A DNA stretch of 64,000 bases. It comes from Bacteroidota bacterium. GTDB lineage: Bacteria > Bacteroidota > Bacteroidia > Chitinophagales > LD1. A program made the translations under genes and the position numbers. The number at the start of each line of letters is the position of its first letter. The first letter of the stretch is position 1. The DNA is taken from the NCBI GenBank assembly GCA_016715625.1, contig JADJZU010000017.1, positions 38,329-102,328 on the forward strand, in the 5' to 3' direction. Below are positions 51,299-60,657 of this stretch, piece by piece. Under the pieces are notes generated by a model. It ran no database searches, was not told the origin of the DNA, and saw only the letters and a program-made list of their open reading frames with translations.

Positions 51299-51997
51299 CT
51301 ATCCAAACAGGAAGATGCAGTAGCGCTTGTGTAGGTCTGGCTTTGCTTTTTTCCAATCGCGCACCTTGCGGGTGCGAATGTATTGTGTGCTCAAGGTGAG
51401 GTCGCAGGCAATGCACAGGGCGGTATCGTCCTGACAGGTTTTTAGTATTTCGTCCAGCAGTTTTTGATTGCGGAAAGGCGTTTCCATAAAAATCTGTGTA
51501 TGGCCGTTTTTGGCGGCACTTTCCAGCTGCTTTATTTTTCTGCTGCGCTCAGCACCCTGAATAGGCAAATAGCCGTTGAACGAAAATTGCTGTCCGCTGA
51601 ACCCCGAGGAGATGAGCGCCAGCAAAATAGAGGAGGGGCCTACCAGGGGCACTACTTCTATTTCTCTTTTGTGTGCATAGGCCACAATTTCATTGCCCGG
51701 GTCAGCAATGCAGGGGTTGCCGGCTTCGGAAATAATGCCGCAGTTTTTTCCTTCCAGCACATTCTTCAGCAAGGCATCAAAACTCACAGCCTTAGCATGT
51801 TTATCCATTTCATGCAGGGTCACCTCGGTGTCGAAGTTTTTTTTGTAGCCAATGGCGCGCAGAAATCTGCGGGCGGTTTTGGCATTTTCTACAATAAACT
51901 CATCCAGCGCATGCACGGCCTCTGTCACCTGCTGCGGAATGATGGCCGGGCTGTCTTCGTTTAAAAAGGAGGGAATCAGAAATATTTTTCCGGGCAT
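51299..51997 (-). CDS. SAM-dependent methyltransferase, RsmI-like (tetrapyrrole methylase fold)
   Basis: This 232-residue member of the tetrapyrrole methylase superfamily is most similar in layout to RsmI-type 16S rRNA methyltransferases. Features include the DEFIVENAKTARRFLRAIG segment, CGIISEAGNPCIADPG (SAM site), VPLVGPSSILLALISSGF (family motif), and the C-terminal ETPFRNQKLLDEIL. The ATG at 51997 (MPGKIFLIPSFL) is the natural start, 8 bases after the PBP1A stop. The rRNA position is not certain. Confidence 0.8.
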   Translation of the reverse strand: MPGKIFLIPSFLNEDSPAIIPQQVTEAVHALDEFIVENAKTARRFLRAIGYKKNFDTEVTLHEMDKHAKAVSFDALLKNVLEGKNCGIISEAGNPCIADPGNEIVAYAHKREIEVVPLVGPSSILLALISSGFSGQQFSFNGYLPIQGAERSRKIKQLESAAKNGHTQIFMETPFRNQKLLDEILKTCQDDTALCIACDLTLSTQYIRTRKVRDWKKAKPDLHKRYCIFLFG

Positions 51998-52005
51998 GGC
52001 GATGG

Positions 52006-54255
52006 TTAAGGGGTGATGCTTTCGTTCCTGGCGGAGGTATCCACCGCGCTGCAATCGAAGCGCACACTATAGGTGGAGTCTGCAGGAAAAGGGAAATCAG
52101 AATTGCTCAGCTTAATGGTTCGGTCGTTAAAGCTTTTTCTCAGAAAACCACCTACAATGGGCATGGCAGCGGTGGCACCCGCCCCTGAAGAGTTGGAGGC
52201 AAAATGAACGCTCGGTTGCTCAAAGCCTACCCAGGCACCCACCACAATATCAGGGTTGTAGCATATAAACCAGGCATCGGCATTGCCCTGCGTAGTGCCC
52301 GTTTTGCCGGCCAGGGGCATTTGCAATCCGTAGCGCGAGCGCAAACGGGCTGCGGTGCCTCGGTCAATGACTCCCTTCATCATTTCGGTGAGGGTATAGG
52401 CGGTGTTTTCGGCTATGGCTTCTTTATGCTGTTCGCCAAACTGCGCCAGCACATTTCCGTTTTTGTCTTCAATGCGCTTGATAAAATAGGGCTTACTGTA
52501 AGTGCCCAGGTTGGCAAAGCAGGAGTAGGCCCCCACCATCTCAAACAAGGAAATGTCGCAGGTGCCCAGGCAGAGCGAAGGCACCGCCTCCAGAGCACTT
52601 TCGATACCACATCTGCGTGCAAATTCCACGAGCAGATTGGGGTCGTTGATATCGCACATAATGCGTGCCGTCACCCGGTTGTCGGAGGCGGCCAGTCCGT
52701 CTTTCATGGGCACCAGTTCTCCCTCTTTCCACTTATCGGTACCATCGGGGTTCCAGCTGGCGTCTATGCCGTTGCACTCGGGTGCCAGATAAGGAATGAG
52801 CGAGCAAGGCTCATAATTTCGCTCTAAAGCCAGACCATACAAAAACGGCTTCATGGTAGAACCTACTTGTCGTTTGGTGCTTTTTTTGGTGTGATCCAGC
52901 TGAAAGTATCGGATGTTGGGTCCGCCTATCCAGGCTTTAATTTCTCCGGTGCGGGCATCCATAGCCAGAAACCCTACCTGCACTATTTGCAGATAGTAGC
53001 GCAGCGAATCGAGCGGACTCATTACCGTATCCAGACTGGAAGATTTGTCGCCATGCCAGCTGAAGATAGTCATCGGAATCTTGGTGTTAAACACCTGTTT
53101 GATTTCTGCATCGCTCTTGCCTTCCGCTTTCAGCTCGGCATAGCGCTCGCTTTGCTTCATCATTTTGTCGAGCAGTTCGGGCTTGGCGCGGGTGCCGGAC
53201 TTCCAGGGGTCTTTTCCTTTCCATTCTTTGAAAAACGCATCTTGCAGATAGGTCAACTGCTCGGCCATGGCATCTTCGGCATATTTCTGCATGCGCGAAT
53301 CAATGGTGGTAAACACCTTTAGGCCATCTTCGTAAATATTCCACAGGCTGCCATCGGGCTTCGGATTTTTTTCGCACCAGTTTTTCAATTCCTGCCGCAG
53401 GTTCTCGCGCATGTAGGTGGCCAGCCCGGTGCGGTAATCGGGGTTGTGAAAGTTGAGCTTGATTTCTTTTTTCTTGAGCGAATCGCATTGTGCTGCTGCC
53501 AGATAGCCGGCCTCTTTCATACGGTCGAGCACCAGGTTTCTGCGTACTATCGAACGTTCGGGATACTTCTTGGGGTTTAAACGCGAAGGAGCATTTACAA
53601 TGGCCACCAGCAGCGCTGCTTCCTCAGGTTTTAACTCTCTGGGCGACTTGTAGAAATAAGTAAAGGAAGCGGTTTTGATGCCGTAGGAAAGCGAACCGAA
53701 CTCCACGGTGTTCAAATACAGATTGATAATTTCTTCTTTGGTAAAGGTGCGCTCCAGCTTGGCGGCCAATACCCACTCCTTCAATTTTTGAAACATCCTT
53801 CGAATGCTGCCGGCATGTTCAAAGTCGTCATGAAAAAGATTTTTGGCCAGCTGCTGCGTAAGGGTGGAGCCGCCACCGGCATCTCTGCGCAGCAGACCCG
53901 TGAGCACCACTGCCCGAAACAGGCTTTTGAGGTCTATGCCCGAGTGGTCGTAAAATCGTTTGTCTTCGGTGGAAATGAGCGCCTGCACCAGATAGGGCGA
54001 CAGTTCATCGTAAGATACCTCCACGCGGTTTTCGGTATAGTAGCTGCCCAGCACCTCATAGTCGGAGGAGTAGATGGTGGTAGAAAATTCGTTGTGCGGA
54101 TTCTGGATGGCGTCCAGGTCGGGCATTTCGCCCAGCAGCCCATAGTTTACGCCAATAAAAAACAGTACCACAAAAAGCACAAAACTCCAAAGTGCAATCT
54201 GCACTCTGCGAAACACGCTCCAGAAATTTTTAGGGTTGTATTTTTTGGTGGCCAT
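52006..54255 (-). CDS. Class A penicillin-binding protein 1A-like (transglycosylase/transpeptidase)
   Basis: This 749-residue bifunctional enzyme polymerises and cross-links peptidoglycan. An N-terminal membrane anchor at about 18-40 (LWSFVLFVVLFFIGVNYGLL) is followed by the GT51 glycosyltransferase domain (ISTEDKRFYDHSGID, GGGSTLTQQLAKNLF). The transpeptidase domain has the active-site S-x-x-K as STMK (GSTMKPFLYGLALER), SDN (AASDNRVTARI) and KTGTT. The length is normal for PBP1A. It is followed by the RsmI-like gene after 8 bases. The upstream gene (M28 peptidase) ends 108 bases before it. Confidence 0.93.
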   Translation of the reverse strand: MATKKYNPKNFWSVFRRVQIALWSFVLFVVLFFIGVNYGLLGEMPDLDAIQNPHNEFSTTIYSSDYEVLGSYYTENRVEVSYDELSPYLVQALISTEDKRFYDHSGIDLKSLFRAVVLTGLLRRDAGGGSTLTQQLAKNLFHDDFEHAGSIRRMFQKLKEWVLAAKLERTFTKEEIINLYLNTVEFGSLSYGIKTASFTYFYKSPRELKPEEAALLVAIVNAPSRLNPKKYPERSIVRRNLVLDRMKEAGYLAAAQCDSLKKKEIKLNFHNPDYRTGLATYMRENLRQELKNWCEKNPKPDGSLWNIYEDGLKVFTTIDSRMQKYAEDAMAEQLTYLQDAFFKEWKGKDPWKSGTRAKPELLDKMMKQSERYAELKAEGKSDAEIKQVFNTKIPMTIFSWHGDKSSSLDTVMSPLDSLRYYLQIVQVGFLAMDARTGEIKAWIGGPNIRYFQLDHTKKSTKRQVGSTMKPFLYGLALERNYEPCSLIPYLAPECNGIDASWNPDGTDKWKEGELVPMKDGLAASDNRVTARIMCDINDPNLLVEFARRCGIESALEAVPSLCLGTCDISLFEMVGAYSCFANLGTYSKPYFIKRIEDKNGNVLAQFGEQHKEAIAENTAYTLTEMMKGVIDRGTAARLRSRYGLQMPLAGKTGTTQGNADAWFICYNPDIVVGAWVGFEQPSVHFASNSSGAGATAAMPIVGGFLRKSFNDRTIKLSNSDFPFPADSTYSVRFDCSAVDTSARNESITP

Positions 54256-54363
54256 TTCTCCGTATGGTCAAATGTAGGCTTAGAATGAAACAGCCCGTGT
54301 TTTTTCACAAAATCATTATCACAGGCGGTGTAGATTTGAGCAGATAAACAGACAGCCGGATTT

Positions 54364-55359
54364 TCAGGGAAGCGGGGTTTGCTCCGCCTCGTATTTGTAA
54401 AGGGTGTGGGTAACCGTGGCACCTACTGCGTGCAGGGTGGCTTTGTCTATTACATCCATATCATCATCGTGTGTGTGCCAATAATCGCCAAAGGTGCCGG
54501 AAGAGGATGCGGGGTCGTATTGAATAATGTCGATGGTGGGAATTTTAATGAGGTTGTTGATATAGAGATGGTCATCGGTGATGGCGCCAATTCTTTCGTT
54601 GCTGAAAAAATTTCCGAAGCCCAGTTCGGCTGCGTTGCCCCACACTACATCCTGCACCCAGCCGGCATGGAAAGTAGAGTTACCCTCGCGGGCAAACACA
54701 GCGTTAGGCGCGCCTACCATATCGAGCAAAATACCGAAATCGGCTTTGTAACCGGGCACATGCGGGTTAGTGGCCCAGTGCTGTGCGCCCAGGCAATAAG
54801 AGTTTTCGTAGCCGGGCTTGCCGTAGTCTTCTGCATCAATCAAGAACACATCTACCCCAATATTTTTTAAGGGCGAGGCTTTGAGCAGACGGGCAATTTC
54901 GAGCAGCACGCCCACCCCGCTGGCGCCATCGTTGGCGGCTAAAATAGGAGCGGTGCTGGCCGAGTCGTCCTGGTCGGCCCAGGGGCGGCTGTCCCAGTGT
55001 GAGCACAGCAGTACCCGCGTGGTGGCCTGCGGGTTGAATGCCGCAACGATGTTGGTGCTTTTGAGCACGGTGCCATCGTATCCCCTGGCATTAAAGTGCT
55101 GAACATATACGGTGTCGGCAAAGCGTTCTGCTTCCTGAATTAAAAATGCAGCACATTTTTCGTGAGCCGTTGTATTCATAGCGCGCGGTCCAAAGTTGAC
55201 CTGGGCTTGTATATAGCTATAGGCTGTATCGCTGCTGAAGGTAGGAGCATTTACCGTGATTTGTTTGGTGGGCTCGGCAGGGGTTGTGGTCTTGTTGTTG
55301 CAGGTGTCGCAAGAGGCAAGCAAAAGCAATACAGAAAGCGAGAGGAGTGTCTTTTTCAT
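54364..55359 (-). CDS. M28 family zinc peptidase (glutaminyl cyclase-like lipoprotein)
   Basis: This 331-residue lipoprotein (lipobox LLASC, Cys17) has an M28 metallopeptidase fold. Zinc ligands and catalytic residues are visible: LLCSHWDSRPWADQD (His, Asp), ILAANDGASGVGVLLEIA (Asp), and a His near WHTHDDDMDVID. The overall pattern (WDSRPWAD, LDMVG) resembles secreted glutaminyl-peptide cyclotransferases, which form N-terminal pyroglutamate. An aminopeptidase is an alternative. It starts 3 bases after the cysS stop and probably shares its transcript. Confidence 0.85.
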   Translation of the reverse strand: MKKTLLSLSVLLLLASCDTCNNKTTTPAEPTKQITVNAPTFSSDTAYSYIQAQVNFGPRAMNTTAHEKCAAFLIQEAERFADTVYVQHFNARGYDGTVLKSTNIVAAFNPQATTRVLLCSHWDSRPWADQDDSASTAPILAANDGASGVGVLLEIARLLKASPLKNIGVDVFLIDAEDYGKPGYENSYCLGAQHWATNPHVPGYKADFGILLDMVGAPNAVFAREGNSTFHAGWVQDVVWGNAAELGFGNFFSNERIGAITDDHLYINNLIKIPTIDIIQYDPASSSGTFGDYWHTHDDDMDVIDKATLHAVGATVTHTLYKYEAEQTPLP

Positions 55360-55362
55360 AGT

Positions 55363-56829
55363 TTAATTAGAGGTCCAGGTAACTCCGTCTTTGCCGTCTT
55401 TTACTTGTATGCCTACCTTGAGTAGCTCATCGCGGATTTTGTCGCTGGTGGCAAAATCTTTTTTGGCGCGCACATCTTTGCGCAGTTCCAGAATCAGATT
55501 CATTAAGCCGTCAACCTTGTCGGAGCCGGCACCGCTTTCTTCTTTTAAACCCAATACATCTTCTGTTATCTCTTTAAACAGCTTTTGCAGTAAGTCTTTA
55601 TCGCTTGTCGTGATGGTGTCTTTGCCATCGTTGATGGAGTTGATGATACGCACCCCTTCAAACAAACCCGCTATAGCCACCGAGGTATTAAAATCGTCAT
55701 TCAGGGCATTGTAAATATCTGCCTTCAGTTCGGCTATGCGGCAAGTGGAGGTGTCGGATGTTTTTAGCCCGCCCACCAGTTTGAGAGCATTCATCAGGCG
55801 CTGATATCCCTTTTCGGCCGCTTGCAGGGCGGTGTTCGAAAAATCGAGCGTGCTGCGGTAGTGTGCCTGCAGCATAAAAAAGCGCACCGTCATAGGCGAA
55901 TAGCCGCGCTCCAGCAATTTGTGTGAGCCGGTGAACAGTTCGTGCGGTAAAAAGGAATTGCCCAGGCTCTTGCTCATCTTCTGACCGTTGACGGTGAGCA
56001 TGTTGGTGTGCATCCACACGCGGGCCGGAGATTTGTGGTGGCAGGCCTGGTGCTGGGCTATTTCGTTGGTGTGGTGGGTGGGGATTAAATCCATGCCGCC
56101 ACCGTGTATGTCAAATTCTTCGCCCAGATACTTGGTGCTCATGGCGCTGCACTCAATGTGCCAGCCGGGGAAACCTTCGCCCCAGGGGCTGGGCCAGCGC
56201 ATGATATGTTCGGGCTTTGCTTTTTTCCATAACGCAAAGTCGAGGCGGCCGCGTTTTTCGCTTTGTCCTTCCAGGTTATCGCGGGTGCCATCGAGCATTT
56301 CATCGAGGTTTCGTCCGCTGAGTTCGGTGTAGGGATAGGTTTTGGCAAATTTTTCTACATCGAACCAAATGGTGCCATCCACTTCGTAGGCCAGCCCGTT
56401 TTCCATTATCTTTTTGGTCATCTCTATTTGCTCGATGATGTGTCCGCTGGCGGTGGGTTCTATGCTGGGGGGCAGCAGGTTAAAATCGTCCAGCACTTTG
56501 TGAAAGTCCACAGCATAGAGCTGCACAATTTCCATGGGCTCCAGTTTTTCGAGGCGGGCGCGCTTGGCTATTTTGTCTTCGCCTTCATCGGCATCGCTTT
56601 CGAGGTGGCCCACATCGGTAATGTTGCGCACATAGCGCACCTGATAGCCGAGGTGCTTCAGATAGCGAAACACAATATCGAACGAAAGAAAGGTGCGGCA
56701 GTTGCCCAGGTGCGCGTGGCTATACAGCGTGGGACCGCACACATACAGGCCCACGTGAGGGGCATTCAGCGGTTTAAAAATTTCTTTTTCGCGGGTGAGG
56801 GTGTTGTAAATTTTGAGCTCGGATGTCAT
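55363..56829 (-). CDS. cysS: Cysteinyl-tRNA synthetase
   Basis: This 488-residue class I tRNA synthetase charges tRNA-Cys. The HIGH-like motif is in LYSHAHLGN (residues 31-39 from the start at 56829) and the KMSKS motif in QKMSKSLGN. The zinc ligands are present: the early Cys in YVCGPT, then CSAMS and the His-rich HTNEIAQH. The C-terminus is shorter than the E. coli form but complete. The ATG at 56829 (MTSELKIYNTLTREKE) is preferred; an upstream in-frame Met at 56892 lacks family support. The M28 gene follows by 3 bases. Confidence 0.95.
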   Translation of the reverse strand: MTSELKIYNTLTREKEIFKPLNAPHVGLYVCGPTLYSHAHLGNCRTFLSFDIVFRYLKHLGYQVRYVRNITDVGHLESDADEGEDKIAKRARLEKLEPMEIVQLYAVDFHKVLDDFNLLPPSIEPTASGHIIEQIEMTKKIMENGLAYEVDGTIWFDVEKFAKTYPYTELSGRNLDEMLDGTRDNLEGQSEKRGRLDFALWKKAKPEHIMRWPSPWGEGFPGWHIECSAMSTKYLGEEFDIHGGGMDLIPTHHTNEIAQHQACHHKSPARVWMHTNMLTVNGQKMSKSLGNSFLPHELFTGSHKLLERGYSPMTVRFFMLQAHYRSTLDFSNTALQAAEKGYQRLMNALKLVGGLKTSDTSTCRIAELKADIYNALNDDFNTSVAIAGLFEGVRIINSINDGKDTITTSDKDLLQKLFKEITEDVLGLKEESGAGSDKVDGLMNLILELRKDVRAKKDFATSDKIRDELLKVGIQVKDGKDGVTWTSN

Positions 56830-57240
56830 GGCGTGAATATAGCTATTGTGACAATCTGATAAAGAGAAGAGGCGATGTGGTATCACAATCACTCCTTATT
56901 GGGGTGGGTGAGGAGGCTGCCTGCAAGCGCCCCAACCCCGGTATGCCTTCCTTCTTTGCTGCAGAAACCTAAGCAGGACAAGCAAAAAGGGCCTTCTGCC
57001 ACACCAGCGATGGGTCAAAAGCTATGCATTTTAGGGTATCGCTGGTAAGCGGGGTGCTAAAATCGAAAGAAAATGGGGGCTCTCTTTGATGCTGGAGGGT
57101 GGCCCCGAAGGAGTTTTGTACAATGCGCGTCTGTAAAGAAATAGTTTTGGGCACATTAAAATCAGGTTAAGCCATCGTTTATATTCATTCAATCATCCGT
57201 ATTTTTTAAAAACAAATACTTCATCTACACCCCCTCGCTT
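56830..57240. other. Non-coding gap between cysS and the CotH gene
   Basis: No gene, RNA or clear promoter was found. A single copy of the core of the 21-bp array unit, read on the minus strand as GTGTAGATGAAGTATT, lies at 57215-57230, 10 bases from the CotH ATG. Short frames on both strands have no recognisable family. Confidence 0.5.
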
Positions 57241-59499
57241 ATGCGCAAACCCCTTTTTTTGTTGCTGCTGACAGGCCTGGCTACTCAGGCCACCGCACAG
57301 TCTTTGTATGATTTGAATACCATTCAGGAGATTAAAATCTACTTCGGATTTTCTAACTGGGATTACCGAATGGATACCGCCAAAGCCGGTGCCGAGTCCT
57401 ATATACCCGCTGATTCGGTGGTCATCAATGGTACCGCGCTGCCAAACTGCGGAGTCAAGTTTAAAGGCAATAGTTCTTACAGTGCCAACAGAATCAAGAA
57501 CCCATTACACATCAAGCTGGATGAATATCAGAATCAGGATTATCAAGGCTATGAAGACCTCAAACTGGGGAACGGATTTACGGACAACTCGATGATTCGT
57601 GAACCCCTGGCTTATGCTATCCTCCGGCAATATATGGATGCACCGCTTTCCAACTTTGCCAAAGTGTATATCAATGGTAATTACTACGGCATCATGACGA
57701 ATGCCGAAGACATCAATGACGAGTTTCTGATTAAGCACTATTACAGCACTAAACACACCTTTGTCAAGTGCAACCCGCAGAATGTGGGCCCCGGAGGTGG
57801 CAGCAATGGCAGCAACTTAGAGTATAGTGGCACTACCTTATCCAACTACAGTAGTCGGTATGAGCTGAAAAGCGACACGGGCTGGTCGGAGCTGTTTCAG
57901 CTTTGCGATACGCTCAATAATTATTTTCAATCGTTTAACAGCATGGCTGACGTGGACAGATTTTTATGGATGCTGGCCTTCAATAACGTAACCGTCAATC
58001 TGGACAGCTATTCCGGTTCTTTCCGGCAGAACTATTACCTATACAGAAATCATGCCCGGCAATGGATACCCACCGTTTGGGATTTGAACATGTGTTTTGG
58101 GGGGTTCAGTATGGCAGGAGGCACCACCTCCAATTTGAATGCCACTACCATGCAAACCATGAATTATCTCCTGCATAAAAACGAAGCTGCCTGGCCCCTG
58201 ATTTATAAGTTGCTGAATAATCCGTTTTATGAGAAAATGTATGTGGCACACATGCGTACCATTAACAACGAGAATTTTAAGAACGCCAGTTACAAAACAC
58301 AAGCGGCAAGCATGCAGGCACTGATCAGCAACGCAGTGCAAACAGATGGCAATTTTCTGTCTACCTACACCAACTTTCAAAATGCACTCACCACGAATAC
58401 CACCGGTGGTGGTGGCGGACAAAACACCAGCCCCGGCATCTACCCGCTGATGGATGCCAGAGCTACTTACCTTAACAATGCATTGAGTGCCACTCCACCC
58501 ACTATCAGTAACGTAGTAAGTAACACGGCTACTCCGGCCTTTGCGGCTTCATTTACAATCCGGGCGACCGTTACAAACGATACGGCCGTATACTTAGGTT
58601 ACCGGTTTAACAAGGCTGAGCGCTTTGTGCGGGTGCGTATGTATGACGATGGTGCGCATGATGATGGAAGTGCCAACGATGATGTATACGGTGCCGCAGT
58701 AACAATGGATGGAGCACTGATGCAGTATTACGTGTATGCTGAAAATGCAACAGCAGGTATGTTTTCGCCCGAAAGAGCGGAGCATGAATTTTATACGGTT
58801 CAGGCCGGCCTTTCGAATGCCTCCACTTCTGATTTAGTCATCAATGAACTTACAGCGAACAATAACACCGGCATACAAAACGAAAAAGGCAAATACAAAG
58901 ACTGGATAGAACTCCTCAATACTACCACACAGACATTAAGCCTTTCGGGCTTGTATCTGAGCGACTCTATTGACAACTTAACCAAGTGGGCCTTTCCGGC
59001 AGAGGCCTTTATACTGCCCGGGCAGCACTTGGTGTTGTGGGCCGATGATGAAGACCAAACCTATGTTGACCTGCACACCAACTTTAATTTAAGCAACACT
59101 GGCGATGCCCTGATACTGAGCGATGGCACCACCATTTTCGATAGCCTCAGCTATGGCAATCAGGCCCCCGATGCGGCTATAGCCCGGTGTGCCGATGGCA
59201 CCGGAAACTTTGTGGCAGTAACCGACCGAACGCCCAGTGCCGTCAATTCATGCAGTTCTTCCATTTACGAAGTGCAGGAAATGGCGGTGACATTGGTGCC
59301 GAATCCTACGGCAGCCAAGCTGTCTGTTCAATCGGAGGAGGAGATTCTTAATATTGATATACTGTCTCTGCATGGAGAACGCCTGCTCAGCACGAATGAC
59401 AAAACGATAGGCCTTTCATCGCTGCCGGCCGGCTGCTACCTGGTGCTGGCTCATGCTCCAGAACACAAAACCTGGAGAGGGAAAGTGATAAAATACTAA
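57241..59499 (+). CDS. CotH kinase family protein with lamin-tail domain and T9SS sorting signal
   Basis: This 752-residue secreted protein has a signal peptide (LLLTGLATQATAQ, cleavage near residue 20). A CotH-kinase-like region of about 40-420 follows, with family motifs GVKFKGNSSY, NPLHIKLDEYQ, FTDNSMIREPLAY and VWDLNMCFGGFSM (metal-binding Asp). A lamin-tail (LTD) Ig-like domain lies at about 540-660 (LVINELTANNNTGIQNEK, KDWIELLNTTTQTLSLSGLYL). The last ~75 residues (VTLVPNPTAAKLSVQSEEE to the end) are a type A T9SS sorting domain. CotH kinases phosphorylate spore-coat or surface proteins in other bacteria; here the role is unknown. Confidence 0.88.
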   Translation: MRKPLFLLLLTGLATQATAQSLYDLNTIQEIKIYFGFSNWDYRMDTAKAGAESYIPADSVVINGTALPNCGVKFKGNSSYSANRIKNPLHIKLDEYQNQDYQGYEDLKLGNGFTDNSMIREPLAYAILRQYMDAPLSNFAKVYINGNYYGIMTNAEDINDEFLIKHYYSTKHTFVKCNPQNVGPGGGSNGSNLEYSGTTLSNYSSRYELKSDTGWSELFQLCDTLNNYFQSFNSMADVDRFLWMLAFNNVTVNLDSYSGSFRQNYYLYRNHARQWIPTVWDLNMCFGGFSMAGGTTSNLNATTMQTMNYLLHKNEAAWPLIYKLLNNPFYEKMYVAHMRTINNENFKNASYKTQAASMQALISNAVQTDGNFLSTYTNFQNALTTNTTGGGGGQNTSPGIYPLMDARATYLNNALSATPPTISNVVSNTATPAFAASFTIRATVTNDTAVYLGYRFNKAERFVRVRMYDDGAHDDGSANDDVYGAAVTMDGALMQYYVYAENATAGMFSPERAEHEFYTVQAGLSNASTSDLVINELTANNNTGIQNEKGKYKDWIELLNTTTQTLSLSGLYLSDSIDNLTKWAFPAEAFILPGQHLVLWADDEDQTYVDLHTNFNLSNTGDALILSDGTTIFDSLSYGNQAPDAAIARCADGTGNFVAVTDRTPSAVNSCSSSIYEVQEMAVTLVPNPTAAKLSVQSEEEILNIDILSLHGERLLSTNDKTIGLSSLPAGCYLVLAHAPEHKTWRGKVIKY

Positions 59500-59502
59500 T
59501 GG

Positions 59503-60615
59503 CTAAAAACTAAAGGTGACACATACCGGATAGTGGTCGCTCAGTTCCTGGCGAATGGTGCGATAGGAGTTTATACGGATGCGTTCATCAAACAAAGTGT
59601 AATCGATTCGGAAGATAGAGAAGCGGTTGGCGTACGTGGCCCCAAAGCCGGAACTCTTTTCAATAAACGCATCTTTCAAATGGGCAGCGGTGGTTTTGTA
59701 AGTGTAAGAAACCGGCACATCATTAAAATCGCCACAGAGCACTTTTTCGCCATCAAAGGCATTCATGTGCTCGCTCACTGCCATGGCTTGCTGTGCGCGC
59801 TTGGTATAAGCCTGCTTCATTTTTCGCAAAATGCTCTTGAGCGATTTCCAGGTGGCCGTTTGGTTTTCTTTCAAAGAGTCTAAGGTGGCATAATCTTCAT
59901 AGCCGAGGTGAATAGACTGAAAGTGTACGTTATACAGCCGGATGCTTTTGCCACCCAATTCAATATCGGTAAAAATGCACTCGTTGGTCAGCGAGTTTTC
60001 AAAATCGATGGTGCCGGTGTGGGTGATGGGAAATTTAGAAAAGGTGGCCACGCCCCACTGCTGATGCAGCTCGCCACTTTGCCACAGCGACTGTTGTACT
60101 TTGTTCTTGGGTGTTTTTTTGAGGTCCACGGCCGGTGAAAAATAAACGTAACGATACCCCATCGTGTCGCGGAGGTATTCCAGGTTTTTAAACAACTGAT
60201 TATTGGTATAAAACTCTTGCAGGCAAAGCACATCGGGTTGTTGCCGGGCTATTAAGGCCATCATTTGTTCCCGCGTTTGTTCGTTTCGATTCCAGTTGTA
60301 GAGATCAAAGTTTTTTACGTTCCAGGTCATCAGTTTATATCCGGCATCGGTTTGTTTTTCGCGGAAGTGCAGCGCAAAAGTGCTCTCTACAAAATTCCAG
60401 GATAATAGCAGGGCAAACAGCGGCAACAAGCCAAACGCATCGCGCTTCAAAATCCAGAGCAGTAAAAACAAAAAGTTGATGACCAGCACCACCGGAAACG
60501 CAAAGCCCAGAAACGACAACTGCCAAGCCTGTTGAGGCGCTATGAACGTGGCCGCGCACGATAGCAGCAACACGGCCAAAGCCAATAGATTCAGAATTTT
60601 AAACAGGCTGCGCAT
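59503..60615 (-). CDS. Membrane-anchored endonuclease/exonuclease/phosphatase family protein
   Basis: This 370-residue protein has two to three N-terminal membrane segments (residues 1-90) and a C-terminal exonuclease-endonuclease-phosphatase domain. The motifs are NVKNFDLYNWNR, DVLCLQEFYT (metal Glu), YNVHFQSIHL, CGDFNDVPVSYTY, FRIDYTLFD and LSDHYPVCV (His). Such proteins act on phosphoesters; the substrate (lipid phosphate, nucleic acid or another) cannot be inferred. It is convergent with the CotH gene, 3 bases away. Confidence 0.85.
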   Translation of the reverse strand: MRSLFKILNLLALAVLLLSCAATFIAPQQAWQLSFLGFAFPVVLVINFLFLLLWILKRDAFGLLPLFALLLSWNFVESTFALHFREKQTDAGYKLMTWNVKNFDLYNWNRNEQTREQMMALIARQQPDVLCLQEFYTNNQLFKNLEYLRDTMGYRYVYFSPAVDLKKTPKNKVQQSLWQSGELHQQWGVATFSKFPITHTGTIDFENSLTNECIFTDIELGGKSIRLYNVHFQSIHLGYEDYATLDSLKENQTATWKSLKSILRKMKQAYTKRAQQAMAVSEHMNAFDGEKVLCGDFNDVPVSYTYKTTAAHLKDAFIEKSSGFGATYANRFSIFRIDYTLFDERIRINSYRTIRQELSDHYPVCVTFSF

Positions 60616-60657
60616 GGGCTGCGAGGATAAACCAATTAATGAAGCGCGCTATAGCGG

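Noticed and set aside
56969..57154. 61-codon minus-strand frame in the cysS-CotH gap
   Set aside because: No family pattern, no start context, and composition like non-coding sequence.
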